DNA from: an uncultured Alistipes sp.
GTDB lineage: Bacteria > Bacteroidota > Bacteroidia > Bacteroidales > Rikenellaceae
Direction of reading: 5' to 3'
Length of the DNA stretch: 64,000 bases
NCBI GenBank assembly: GCA_900541585.1
Contig: UQKD01000001.1
Coordinates: 62,001-126,000 of the forward strand
The translations under genes and the position numbers were made by a program. Below the pieces are notes generated by a model, which was given only the letters and a program-made list of their open reading frames with translations, ran no database searches and was not told where the DNA came from. Shown one piece after another: positions 35,641 through 44,467 of the stretch (position 1 is its first letter; every line of letters begins with the position of its first letter).

Positions 35641-35667
35641 CCGAAAAGATTCGTATATTTGTACGAA
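35631..35667 (+). promoter_or_regulatory. Promoter with palindrome over the -7 box
   Basis: TTTC (35631-35634), 19 bases, then TATATTTG (35654-35661). The -7 box sits inside the perfect inverted repeat TTCGTA-N6-TACGAA (35650-35667). Transcription would begin near 35668 and run into the structured element and the lipoprotein gene. Confidence 0.75.
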
Positions 35668-35751
35668 GAACCCTAAACCCGTAGCCTATGGTCAGATAAC
35701 AAACCGAACACCATCCCGATCCAACCGCGCCGCGGCATTCCCGGCGCATAC

Positions 35752-35924
35752 ATATAAAAAGCGTTAGCTTTATTTCTTGCTTATCGAAACTTCGACAATT
35801 TCAGAGCAGACAAGAGTAAAGTGTAAACGCTCACGTTTCTACGTGGGCTTTACTCATTTATTTGTCTGCAAGGTAGTCGAAGACCTCGATAAGCAAATAA
35901 AGGTTTAGCCTGCGTTTTTTATAT
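35752..35924 (+). ncRNA. 173-nt imperfect hairpin element (unrecognised structured RNA or palindromic repeat)
   Basis: The two halves pair almost end to end. The helices are 35752-35763/35913-35924 (12 bp), 35768-35775/35895-35902, 35779-35786/35887-35894, 35790-35796/35876-35882, 35806-35813/35862-35869, 35814-35821/35848-35855, and an apical stem 35830-35835/35842-35847. In total about 57 pairs are separated by small bulges and one larger internal loop (35797-35805 opposite 35870-35875). A separate GC hairpin lies at 35727-35747. It could be a cis-acting leader, an independent RNA with 6S-like shape, or a MITE-like repeat with terminal inverted repeats. No family was recognised with certainty. 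Confidence 0.6.
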
Positions 35925-35963
35925 GCCTGTCCCAAAAGTCTATCATTAAATCAACGACACTCC

Positions 35964-36872
35964 ATGAAAACAAAATTCTTTTTACTCATAGGCATATTCA
36001 CCATTGCGCTGACCGCTTGCGAAGGCGACGACAACAACGGCGACGACCCGACGAAACCGCTGGACGACGCACAAATCTCCTTTACGAAAATGGCGAACTG
36101 CCCCGATGCGGAGGTAGACCAGGCAATCGTCTGGAAGGATGCAATTTATTATGTGAATCGCACCTCTTTTCTGCGCTATACTCCGGCAAGAAACGAGTGG
36201 CAAAGCCTCGCACCCGCTCCCTCCACCAATCTGTTCGTATGGCAGGATAAATTGTATTGTCCCAACGGTAATTTAGATTTCTATGTCTATTCTGCCGTAA
36301 CAGAAGCATGGGAACCGACAACGGATATTGCAGCAATAACCGACAATCATTTCGGAAAAATTTTAAATATAGGAAATACATTGTTCCGTATCGGTAATAG
36401 TGGATATTATTGTATGTTTTATCAATCCGACAGTCGAGAATGGAAATATTTTGATGGTCAATACAGCACATGTAGTTTCCCTTTCGAATATTCGTGCGAA
36501 ATCGAAGGAAAAGGATATAGTTTCGTCGGAATCTACTTATTTGACCCTGAAACCCGGATAACCACCTTAAAAGTAAATATTCCAAGCAAAGGTGGCACGA
36601 TTTCAGGTTGCCTGTATAATCAACGGCAAATGCTATACTCCCAATGTTCTGTTTCCCGTTATGATAAGGAAGATATTTATGCAACAATAGGAATCTATAC
36701 GCCCTCAACCAACGAATACAATGAAATGACGATCGAAAGCAAGGTTCCTAATGGCGCGACAAATGTAACCCAAGTAGATATTCCAATGGTAATCAACCTA
36801 CTCACTTATTTCGACGGCCGAATTTTCGTCGGACCGAACAATGCGGCATTCTACGAGCTGAAAATCAGATAA
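35964..36872 (+). CDS. AT-rich lipoprotein with kelch-like repeats, function unknown
   Basis: This gene encodes 302 residues with lipoprotein signal ending in LTAC (Cys19) followed by an acidic low-complexity linker (EGDDNNGDDP). The rest shows a beta-propeller-like pattern: repeated short strands with aromatic-Asn turns (RYTPARNEWQSLAPAP, YSAVTEAWEPTTDI, QSDSREWKYFDG), as in kelch proteins. From about 36130 onward the gene is distinctly AT-richer than every neighbour and uses codons such as ATA, TTA and AAT that neighbours avoid, which suggests acquisition from another genome. It lies downstream of the structured element and would share its promoter. Confidence 0.75.
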   Translation: MKTKFFLLIGIFTIALTACEGDDNNGDDPTKPLDDAQISFTKMANCPDAEVDQAIVWKDAIYYVNRTSFLRYTPARNEWQSLAPAPSTNLFVWQDKLYCPNGNLDFYVYSAVTEAWEPTTDIAAITDNHFGKILNIGNTLFRIGNSGYYCMFYQSDSREWKYFDGQYSTCSFPFEYSCEIEGKGYSFVGIYLFDPETRITTLKVNIPSKGGTISGCLYNQRQMLYSQCSVSRYDKEDIYATIGIYTPSTNEYNEMTIESKVPNGATNVTQVDIPMVINLLTYFDGRIFVGPNNAAFYELKIR

Positions 36873-36884
36873 GCCCCGCCACAA

Positions 36885-36918
36885 AACAAAGAAAGCGCCC
36901 TTGGGGCGCTTCTTTGTT
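36885..36918. terminator. Terminator between AT-rich lipoprotein and kor operon
   Basis: The long stem AACAAAGAA-A-GCGCCC/GGGCGC-TTCTTTGTT has a single bulge and a three-base loop. It lies between convergent genes; the U-tract is weak, so efficiency is uncertain. Confidence 0.7.
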
Positions 36919-36938
36919 CTTCATATCGTGTCGCCGGA

Positions 36939-37481
36939 TTACCGCTTGCGGATAATCTCGCCGCCGTGACGGATAGCCTCCTCGTTGGCCGGGAGCATCT
37001 TCCACGCACGCTCGGGAAGCGACTTTTTCAGGCCCACCATCACGTTCTCCATCGCGACCACGGGGCGCACCTTGAGGTAACCGCCCAGGATCATCGTGTT
37101 GAACAGCTTGGCCTGGCCCATCTTCGCGCACTCGGCCGTGGCGTCGATCGCATAGACTTCGATGTCCTTGCGCACGGGGTGCCGCGTGATGCCGTTCGTG
37201 TCGTAGATCAGCACGCCGCCTGGCTTGACCATCGGCTCGAACTTCTCCATCGACTGCTGGTTCAGGATGATCGCCGTGTCGAACTCGTGCGCGATGGGCG
37301 ACGAAATCTTCCGGTCGGAGAGAATCACCGTCACGTTGGCCGTACCGCCGCGCATCTCGGGACCGTAGGAGGGCATCCACGTCACCTCGAAGTCCTGCAT
37401 CACCCCCGAGTAAGCCAGAATCTTACCCATCGAGAGGACGCCCTGTCCTCCGAACCCTGCAATTATCAACGTCTCTTTCAT
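36939..37481 (-). CDS. korC: 2-oxoacid:ferredoxin oxidoreductase, gamma subunit
   Basis: This 180-residue protein is the gamma domain that completes the oxidoreductase. The start at 37481 (MKETLIIAGFGGQG) was chosen because the conserved GFGGQGVLSMG motif follows at once and the preceding stop is 4 bases away; an earlier Met overlaps korB. The segments PSYGPEMRGGTANVTVI and NTMILGGYLK are typical. It is last in the korD-korA-korB-korC operon. Substrate could be 2-oxoglutarate or branched-chain 2-oxoacids. Confidence 0.92.
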   Translation of the reverse strand: MKETLIIAGFGGQGVLSMGKILAYSGVMQDFEVTWMPSYGPEMRGGTANVTVILSDRKISSPIAHEFDTAIILNQQSMEKFEPMVKPGGVLIYDTNGITRHPVRKDIEVYAIDATAECAKMGQAKLFNTMILGGYLKVRPVVAMENVMVGLKKSLPERAWKMLPANEEAIRHGGEIIRKR

Positions 37482-37485
37482 AGCG

Positions 37486-38253
<768 letters not shown>

Positions 38254-38259
38254 CGTCTT

Positions 38260-39354
38260 CTACTTTTTAATCAGTTTTTCCTTGAGCGCCTCGAGCACTT
38301 CGTCCGGGTTGAACAGCATGCCGCCCTGACGCCCGTAATGCTCGACGGGGGCCTTGCCGTTGACGGCCAGCCGCACGTCCTCGACCATCTGCCCGGCATT
38401 GAGTTCCGCCGAGAGGAATCCCTTGACGCCCCGCGCGGCCATCTCGGCAAGCTGCTTCTTGGGGAAAGGGTAGAGGGTGATCGGACGCAGCAGGCCGACC
38501 TTCAGCCCCTCGGCGCGGGCCATTTCGACCGTCGCCGAGCAGATGCGGGCCGACGAGCCGAAGGCCACGATGACGTAGTCAGCGTCGTCGCACTCGATGG
38601 CTTCGTAACGCACCTCGTTCTCTTCCAGCGCCTTGTATTTCTCCTGCAACCGCTTGTTGATGACTTCCATCTTCTCCGACTGCAATTCGAGCGAGGTCAC
38701 GATGTTGCGCGGCCGGCCGGCGGGTTTGCCCTGCGCGGCCCACGTGCCGCACTCGGCCCGCAGCTCCTCGTCGGTCTTGCGCGGACGCTGGGGTGCGAGC
38801 ACCACCTTCTCCATCATCTGACCGATGGCACCGTCGGCAAGGATCAGCGCCGGATTGCGGTATTTGAACGCGAGGTCGAATGCCTCGAACACATGGTCGT
38901 GCATCTCCTGCACGGAGTTGGGAGCCAGCACGATCAGGTGGAAATCGCCGTGGCCGCCGCCCTTGCAGGCCTGGAAATAGTCGCCCTGCGAAGGCTGGAT
39001 CGTACCCAGGCCCGGACCGCCGCGCTGAACGTTGACGATCAGGCAGGGCAGTTCGGCGCCCGCCAGGTAGCTCAGCCCCTCGGACATCAGGCTGATGCCA
39101 GGGCTGGACGAGGAGGTCATCACCCGTTTTCCGGTCGAGGCTCCGCCGTAGACCATGTTGATCGAAGAGATCTCCGACTCGGCCTGCAAAACGACCATGC
39201 CCGTGGTCTCCCACGGCTTGAGTTCCATGAGGGTTTCCATCACCTCCGACTGCGGGGTGATGGGGTATCCGAAATATCCGTCGCAACCGTAGCGAATGGC
39301 CGCATGGGCGATCACTTCGTTGCCTTTCATCAGTTTCACTTCCTTCTCTGCCAT
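38260..39354 (-). CDS. korA: 2-oxoacid:ferredoxin oxidoreductase, alpha subunit (KorA/VorB type)
   Basis: This 364-residue catalytic subunit contains the pyrimidine-binding and transketolase-C-like domains. Markers are GNEVIAHAAIRYGCDGYFGYPITPQSE (quoted in parts: GCDGYFGYPITPQSE, ESEISSINMVYGGASTGKR) and SSSPGISLMSEGLSYLAGAE. A C-terminal half follows with VIVAFGSSARICS and GLLRPITLYPFP. Homologues are named either 2-oxoglutarate (Kor) or 3-methyl-2-oxobutanoate (VorB) oxidoreductase; sequence alone does not decide. It lies between the ferredoxin and beta-subunit genes with gaps of 3 and 6 bases. Confidence 0.92.
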   Translation of the reverse strand: MAEKEVKLMKGNEVIAHAAIRYGCDGYFGYPITPQSEVMETLMELKPWETTGMVVLQAESEISSINMVYGGASTGKRVMTSSSSPGISLMSEGLSYLAGAELPCLIVNVQRGGPGLGTIQPSQGDYFQACKGGGHGDFHLIVLAPNSVQEMHDHVFEAFDLAFKYRNPALILADGAIGQMMEKVVLAPQRPRKTDEELRAECGTWAAQGKPAGRPRNIVTSLELQSEKMEVINKRLQEKYKALEENEVRYEAIECDDADYVIVAFGSSARICSATVEMARAEGLKVGLLRPITLYPFPKKQLAEMAARGVKGFLSAELNAGQMVEDVRLAVNGKAPVEHYGRQGGMLFNPDEVLEALKEKLIKK

Positions 39355-39357
39355 AGC

Positions 39358-39585
39358 TTACTCGAATTTTTGACGATAAACCGTAATGCAGCTATCCGGA
39401 CAAATCACCGCGCAGGAGGCACAGCCCGTGCAGGCATCGGGATTGACCATCCGCGCAACGGGATAACCTTTGCTGTTGACCTCCGCCGACAGCGCGAGCA
39501 CGTCGCACGGGCAGGCGGACGCACAGACCCCGCACCCCTTGCAGCGCTCCTTGTCGACAACGATTGTTCCTTTGATTTTTGCCAT
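39358..39585 (-). CDS. korD: 2[4Fe-4S] ferredoxin (delta subunit) of the oxidoreductase
   Basis: This 75-residue protein has two complete cluster motifs, CKGCGVCASACP and CTGCASCAVICP, separated by 27 or so residues. It transfers electrons from the oxidoreductase to the ferredoxin pool. It is first in the operon, 3 bases ahead of korA, with a -7 box 29 bases upstream of the ATG. Confidence 0.94.
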   Translation of the reverse strand: MAKIKGTIVVDKERCKGCGVCASACPCDVLALSAEVNSKGYPVARMVNPDACTGCASCAVICPDSCITVYRQKFE

Positions 39586-39621
39586 AACGTCCTTGTTATT
39601 GTTAAGTTGCTTACAAATATA
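39586..39621 (-). promoter_or_regulatory. Promoter region of the kor operon
   Basis: The minus strand reads TATATTTG (39621-39614), preceded by TTTCG, so it shares the TTCGTATATTTG core of two other promoters here. No TTTG lies at -33. Confidence 0.65.
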
Positions 39622-39852
39622 CGAAATAATCGGATAAAAACGATCCGGATTGCAACATTTCTTTCGGCATAAACGACAAACGAAAAGCAGGAAATCCGCA
39701 TGCTCCCGCGCGAACTCCCTGCATACAAAACCGTTCGGACGTCATTCGGCCTTCGGGTCGGGACCCTATTTGCACCCCGGACGGACAGGACCGGACGGAA
39801 AGCAGTTTGCAATCCGTTCCAAAGGCGGTTCAGGGTTCCGCAAGTTTCCCGC
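39622..39852. other. Intergenic stretch with no recognised gene
   Basis: Short plus-strand frames here show no conserved pattern. The stretch separates the kor promoter from the DUF1015 terminator. Confidence 0.5.
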
Positions 39853-39882
39853 AAAAAAGGGCCGCCTCAACGGGCGGCCCTT
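39853..39882 (-). terminator. Terminator after the DUF1015 gene
   Basis: Stem AAGGGCCGCC/GGCGGCCCTT with a six-base loop; on the minus strand it is followed by TTTTTT. It begins 5 bases past the stop codon. Confidence 0.9.
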
Positions 39883-39887
39883 GTCGA

Positions 39888-41135
39888 TTATTTTTCGTCG
39901 AACGAGTGAATCACCACCCCCGAGCGCAGTTTGGGTTCGAACCACGTGGTCTTCGGCGGCATGATGTTGCCTGTATCGGCGATGTTGATCAGCTGCTGCA
40001 TCGAAACGGGGTAGAGGGCGAACGCCGCCTTCATCTCCCCGCTGTCCACGCGGCGCTTCAACTCGCCCAGCCCGCGGATTCCGCCCACGAAGTCGATCCG
40101 CTTCGAAGTCCGCAGATCCTTGATGTCCAGAATCCGGTCCAGCACCAGGTTCGACAGCACCGTGACATCCAGCACGCCGATCGGGTCGTTGTCGTCGTAC
40201 GTGCCCGGCTTGGCCGTCAGGCTGTACCAGCGGCCGTCGAGATACATCGAGAAGTTGTGCAGCGCCGCGGGGCGGTACTCCTCCGTACCCTTGTCCTCGA
40301 CCGTGAACGACTCCTCCAACTTCTCGAGCAGCTCCGCGGGCGTCAGGCCGTTGAGGTCCTTCACCACGCGGTTGTAGTCGATGATGCGGAGCTGGCCCGC
40401 CGGAAAGGTCACGGCCAGGAAATAGCAGTACTCCTCGCAGCCCGTGTGGTCCGGGTTATTGGCGCGGCACTCCTGTCCCACGCGCGCCGCGGCGGCCGTG
40501 CGGTGGTGTCCGTCGGCGACGTACAGTGCCGGGATGCCTGCGAAAATCTCCGTGATGCGGTCGTTGGTCTTCCGGTCGCGGATCACCCACAGCCGGTGTC
40601 CGAAGCCGTCGGCAGCCGTGAAGTCGTACTCCGGGGCGTTGTTCTTCACCACGTCGGCGACGATGGCGTCGATCTCGGCGTCGTCGGGGTAGGCGAAGAA
40701 CACCGGCTCGATGTTGGCCTTCTGGTTGCGGACATGGATCATGCGGTCCTCCTCCTTGTCGGGACGCGTCAGTTCGTGCTTCTTGATCGCCCCCGAGAGG
40801 TAGTCCTCGAAATGGCAGCACATCGCAAGGCCGTACTGCGTGCGGCCCTCCATCGTCTGCGCATATATATAGTAGTACTCTTCGGGGTCCTGCCGCAGCC
40901 AGCCCTCGGACTGCCAGCGGCGGAAATTCTCGACCGCCTTGTCGTAAACGGGTTGCGAATGCTCGTCGGCGATAGGCTCGAAGTCGATCTCGGGTTTGAT
41001 GATGTGCAACAGCGAGCGCTCGGTGGCTTCGGACTTCGCCTCGGCGGAGTTGAGTACATCGTAGGGACGCGAAGCCACCTCGGAGGCATGCTCCTTCGGG
41101 GGACGGACTGCGCGGAAAGGTTTTATTCTAACCAT
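39888..41135 (-). CDS. DUF1015-family protein linked to serine synthesis
   Basis: This 415-residue cytoplasmic protein matches the DUF1015 family over its whole length (KPFRAVRPP start, ASRPYDVLNSAEA, YVADGHHRTAAAARVG). The ADGHHR motif resembles catalytic motifs of ParB/serine-kinase-like folds and may be the active site. In many Bacteroidota the gene sits next to serC and serA, as here, yet its biochemical role is unproven. No phosphoserine phosphatase gene is in the cluster. A hairpin with U-run lies between serA and this gene, so its expression may be reduced relative to serCA. Confidence 0.88.
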   Translation of the reverse strand: MVRIKPFRAVRPPKEHASEVASRPYDVLNSAEAKSEATERSLLHIIKPEIDFEPIADEHSQPVYDKAVENFRRWQSEGWLRQDPEEYYYIYAQTMEGRTQYGLAMCCHFEDYLSGAIKKHELTRPDKEEDRMIHVRNQKANIEPVFFAYPDDAEIDAIVADVVKNNAPEYDFTAADGFGHRLWVIRDRKTNDRITEIFAGIPALYVADGHHRTAAAARVGQECRANNPDHTGCEEYCYFLAVTFPAGQLRIIDYNRVVKDLNGLTPAELLEKLEESFTVEDKGTEEYRPAALHNFSMYLDGRWYSLTAKPGTYDDNDPIGVLDVTVLSNLVLDRILDIKDLRTSKRIDFVGGIRGLGELKRRVDSGEMKAAFALYPVSMQQLINIADTGNIMPPKTTWFEPKLRSGVVIHSFDEK

Positions 41136-41155
41136 AATGCATCGGTTGTTTTAAG

Positions 41156-41203
41156 GCGAAAAAGCGGGTCCGTCATATGAGATATGCGCACCCGCCTTTT
41201 CGC
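41156..41203 (-). terminator. Hairpin terminator between serA and the DUF1015 gene
   Basis: GCGAAAAAGCGGGT (41156-41169) pairs with ACCCGCCTTTTCGC (41190-41203), and CATAT-gag-ATATG forms an inner stem. On the minus strand the closing arm ends in a T-run. It may terminate or attenuate read-through. Confidence 0.65.
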
Positions 41204-41214
41204 ACGGTTGGTTT

Positions 41215-42138
41215 CTATTTGTTGACCTGGAAACGGGTGTTGCCGTTTTTCAGGAAGTCCACGATCTGGTTGGCGGCCGCGAGTCCCGCGTTGACATTGG
41301 CCTCGGCGGTCTCGGCGCCCATCTTCTTCGCCGTGGCGAAAACCCGCTTGCCGAACTTCTCGTCCAGCTCGGCCTGGTTGCCGGCGGCGATGTCGGTGAT
41401 GTATTTCAGGTCCTCGCGCTCGGTCATGGCACGCACTACGCCCTCCTCGTCGATCACCTCCTTGCGGGCGGTGTTGACCAGCGTGGCGCCCTTGGGCATC
41501 GACATCATCAGGTCGTAGCCGATCGAGCCTTTCGTCTCCGTCGTGGCGGGAATGTGCAGCGACAGGAAGTCGGAAACGCGGTACAGTTCCTCGACCGTCG
41601 CCACCTTCTTCACGCCGTCGGCCTCGAAGACCGCCCCGTCGGTGATGAACGGATCGTACGCAACAACATGCATGCCCAACGCCTTGCCCTTGCGGCCCAC
41701 CAGCCTGCCGACGTTGCCGTAGGCATGGATGCCGAGGGTCTTGCCCTGGATTTCCGTGCCCGTGCCCGGCGTGAACCGGTTGCGCGACATGAAGACCATC
41801 ATGGCCAGCGCCAGTTCGGCCACGGCGTTGGAGTTCTGGCCCGGGGTGTTCATCACCACGATGCCCCGCGCCGAAGCCGCCGCGAGGTCCACGTTGTCGT
41901 AACCCGCGCCGGCGCGGACCACGATCTTCAGGTTCTTCGCCGCGGCGATGACCTCGGCGGTCACCTTGTCGCTGCGGACGATCAGCGCGTCGACGTCGGC
42001 CACGGCCTCGAGCAGCTGGCTCTTGTCGGTGTATTTTTCGAGCAGCGCCAGTTCGTATCCGGCGTCCTCGACGATCTTACGGATTCCGTCCACGGCCTTT
42101 TTGGCGAAGGGCTTTTCCGTTGCAACCAGTATTTTCAT
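41215..42138 (-). CDS. serA: D-3-phosphoglycerate dehydrogenase (short form)
   Basis: This 307-residue enzyme catalyses the first step of serine synthesis. It is the short form lacking the C-terminal ACT domain, so serine feedback through that domain is absent. NAD-binding segment GIHAYGNVGRLVG has Ala in place of the first Gly of GxGxxG. Catalytic residues lie in RAGAGYDNVD (Arg), the Glu of the NTARKEVIDEEG region and a His replaced by or shifted to other residues near the C-terminus. The start at 42138 (MKILVATEKP) fits the family. It follows serC. Confidence 0.93.
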   Translation of the reverse strand: MKILVATEKPFAKKAVDGIRKIVEDAGYELALLEKYTDKSQLLEAVADVDALIVRSDKVTAEVIAAAKNLKIVVRAGAGYDNVDLAAASARGIVVMNTPGQNSNAVAELALAMMVFMSRNRFTPGTGTEIQGKTLGIHAYGNVGRLVGRKGKALGMHVVAYDPFITDGAVFEADGVKKVATVEELYRVSDFLSLHIPATTETKGSIGYDLMMSMPKGATLVNTARKEVIDEEGVVRAMTEREDLKYITDIAAGNQAELDEKFGKRVFATAKKMGAETAEANVNAGLAAANQIVDFLKNGNTRFQVNK

Positions 42139-42221
42139 AGTTTCGATCAATGACGTGAAATAAATATCCTGTTCTCTTTTTGTCTCCCGCATCAGCGGGA
42201 CGATGGTCGGACACATCGGGG

Positions 42222-43295
42222 TTATTTCTTATGCGCCTCGGCGAACTCCCGCATGCAGGCCACCAGAGCCTCGACGCTCTCCTTCGGCAGGGCGTTGTAG
42301 CACGACGCGCGGAAGCCGCCCACCAGGCGGTGGCCCTTGATGCCGACCATGCCGCGGCTCTTGGCGAACTCCATAAACTCGGGAGCCAGCTCCTCGCAGC
42401 CCTCGGCCATCACGAAGCAGATATTCATCAGCGAACGGTCCTCCTTTTCGACCGTTCCGCGGAAGAGCGGGTTGCGGTCGATCTCGTCGTAGAGCAGCGC
42501 GGCCTTCTCTTTGTTGCGGCGGTAGATTTCGTCGACGCCGCCGATCGACTTGAGCCACTTCAGGGTCTCCTTCAGGACGTAGATCGGGAACACGGGAGGA
42601 GTGTTGAACATCGAGTTGTTCTCGACATGGGTCCTGAACGACATCATCGTCGGCAGGTCGCGGACGATCCTGTCCAGCATGTCCTCGCGGATGATGGCGA
42701 ACGCCACGCCCGCGGGAGCCAGGTTCTTCTGCGCGCCGCCGTAGATCATGGCGTATTTCGAAACGTCCACCGGACGCGAGAGGATGTCCGAAGACATGTC
42801 GGCGATCAGGGGCACGGGCGACGAGAGGTCCTCGTGGTACTCCGTGCCGTAGATCGTATTATTGGAGGTGATATGCACATAGTCCAGGTCGGCGGGAATG
42901 GCGAAACCCTTGGGGATATAGGTGAAGTTCCTGTCCTCGGACGAAGCCAGCACTTCCACTTCGCCGTAACGCTTCGCCTCCTTGATGGCCTTCTTGGCCC
43001 AGACACCCGTATTCACATAACCGGCCTTCTTACCCAGGAAGTTGGCGGGGATTTCGAAGAAGTAGGTACTTGCACCGCCCCCCAGATAGATGATCTTGTA
43101 GTTGTCGGGAATGTGGAGCAACTCGCGGAAAAGAGCGTCGGCCTCGGCCATCACGTCGTCGAAATCCTTCGTCCGGTGCGAGATCGAGAGCAGCGAAAGA
43201 CCCGATCCGTTGAAGTCGAGAATTGCCTTGGCTGCATTTTCGATGACCTCGTCCGCCAGAATGGAAGGTCCCGCATTGAAATTGTGCTTTTTCAT
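42222..43295 (-). CDS. serC: Phosphoserine aminotransferase
   Basis: This 357-residue PLP enzyme converts 3-phosphohydroxypyruvate to phosphoserine. Family features are [10 protein letters not shown] at the N-terminus, [16 protein letters not shown], the PLP-Lys in [13 protein letters not shown], and [18 protein letters not shown]. It is the first gene of the serine cluster and is preceded by a promoter with an operator-like palindrome. Confidence 0.96.
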   Translation of the reverse strand: MKKHNFNAGPSILADEVIENAAKAILDFNGSGLSLLSISHRTKDFDDVMAEADALFRELLHIPDNYKIIYLGGGASTYFFEIPANFLGKKAGYVNTGVWAKKAIKEAKRYGEVEVLASSEDRNFTYIPKGFAIPADLDYVHITSNNTIYGTEYHEDLSSPVPLIADMSSDILSRPVDVSKYAMIYGGAQKNLAPAGVAFAIIREDMLDRIVRDLPTMMSFRTHVENNSMFNTPPVFPIYVLKETLKWLKSIGGVDEIYRRNKEKAALLYDEIDRNPLFRGTVEKEDRSLMNICFVMAEGCEELAPEFMEFAKSRGMVGIKGHRLVGGFRASCYNALPKESVEALVACMREFAEAHKK

Positions 43296-43333
43296 AATAA
43301 TTCGTATGTGATTTGAATGATCTGACTCCTAAC

Positions 43334-43382
43334 TGTTAGTTTACTAACACAAATATAAATAAAAAAATTTCATAAATACAAA
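43334..43382 (-). promoter_or_regulatory. serC promoter with palindromic operator candidate
   Basis: Minus-strand -7 box TATATTTG (43357-43350) with TTTG 21 bases upstream (43382-43379). Immediately downstream, at the expected start of transcription, lies TGTTAGT-tt-ACTAACA (43334-43349), a perfect 16-base palindrome. A second TATATTTG at 43386-43379 overlaps the -33 element. Confidence 0.7.
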
Positions 43383-43441
43383 TATAGCCAAATAAATTTC
43401 AATCCGCAGGAAGAATGCGTCTCTTTTTGGATTGTTTTTAT

Positions 43442-43449
43442 TAATTTTG
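43442..43449 (+). promoter_or_regulatory. -7 box of the yicC-gmk operon
   Basis: TAATTTTG fits TAnnTTTG and lies 107 bases before the yicC start codon. T-rich sequence precedes it but TTTG at 19 bases is absent. Confidence 0.5.
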
Positions 43450-43555
43450 CCGGGAATAAACCCCGGTCCCGGACAGGGCGGCCCGGCGGAACGGACAAAT
43501 CCGGCTCCGCCACCGGTTTGCGTTGTCCCGGCCGGAAACACAAGTTCCCGTACAC

Positions 43556-44428
43556 ATGGTAAAATCAATGACCGGCTTCGGCAAAGGCGAGGCCACACTC
43601 CGAAATAAGAAAATCACGGTCGAGATACGCTCGCTGAACTCCAAGCAGCTGGACCTCTCGCTGCGGCTCCCGGCAGTCTACCGGCAGTCGGAATACGAAA
43701 TCCGCAACCTGATCGCCCGCACGATCCAGCGGGGCAAGGTCGACGTCTTCGTCTCGGTCGAGTCACAGTCCGTCGAGACACCGGCGCGCATCAACCGCGA
43801 GCTGTTCCGCGAATACCTCCGCCAGATGAACGACACGCTTTCGTTCTCGGGCATCGACGCCGGCTACGACGCCATCCTGCCGGTGATCATGCGCCTTCCG
43901 GACGTCGTGGCGACCGAGGCTGAAGCCATCTCCGAGGAGGAGCACGCCGGGCTGATCGCAGCCGTGGAGGCCGCCGCCGCGCAACTCGACGCCTTCCGGG
44001 CGCAGGAAGGCGCCATCCTGATCGCCGACCTGCTGCGCCGCGTGGAGCTGATCGAACAGTACCGGGAGGAGGTCGTGCCCTTCGAGAAAGCCCGCACCGA
44101 GACCGTCAAGGCCCGCATTCTGGACAACCTCTCGAAACTGGCCGTCGACGTGGACCGCAACCGCCTGGAGCAGGAGATGATCTTCTACCTCGAAAAACTC
44201 GACATCACCGAGGAGAAGGTGCGCCTCACGAACCACTGCAACTACTTCCGCGAAGTGGCCTCTTCGGAGGAGGGCGCAGGGCGCAAGCTGGGCTTCATCG
44301 CGCAGGAGATGGGCCGCGAAATCAACACGATGGGTTCGAAGGCCAACGAGCCGAACATCCAGATTCTCGTGGTCAAGATGAAGGACGAGCTGGAGAAGAT
44401 CAAAGAACAGGTGTTGAACATATTGTAG
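43556..44428 (+). CDS. yicC: YicC-family endoribonuclease/RNase adaptor
   Basis: This 290-residue protein starts at 43556 with MVKSMTGFGKGEA, the family hallmark, followed by VEIRSLNSKQLDLSLRLP. The C-terminal DUF1732 part contains EMGREINTMGSKANEPNIQ and the ending VVKMKDELEKIKEQVLNIL. YicC-type proteins cleave or help degrade RNA. An in-frame Met 33 bases upstream is less likely. It precedes gmk with a 161-base gap that holds a dispersed repeat. Confidence 0.94.
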   Translation: MVKSMTGFGKGEATLRNKKITVEIRSLNSKQLDLSLRLPAVYRQSEYEIRNLIARTIQRGKVDVFVSVESQSVETPARINRELFREYLRQMNDTLSFSGIDAGYDAILPVIMRLPDVVATEAEAISEEEHAGLIAAVEAAAAQLDAFRAQEGAILIADLLRRVELIEQYREEVVPFEKARTETVKARILDNLSKLAVDVDRNRLEQEMIFYLEKLDITEEKVRLTNHCNYFREVASSEEGAGRKLGFIAQEMGREINTMGSKANEPNIQILVVKMKDELEKIKEQVLNIL

Positions 44429-44467
44429 AAATATCCGGACGGATTCCGGCTGACAACCCGGTCGCAT

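Noticed and set aside
35752..35924. Retron msr-msd RNA
   Set aside because: The long stem is reminiscent, but no reverse transcriptase gene lies nearby.
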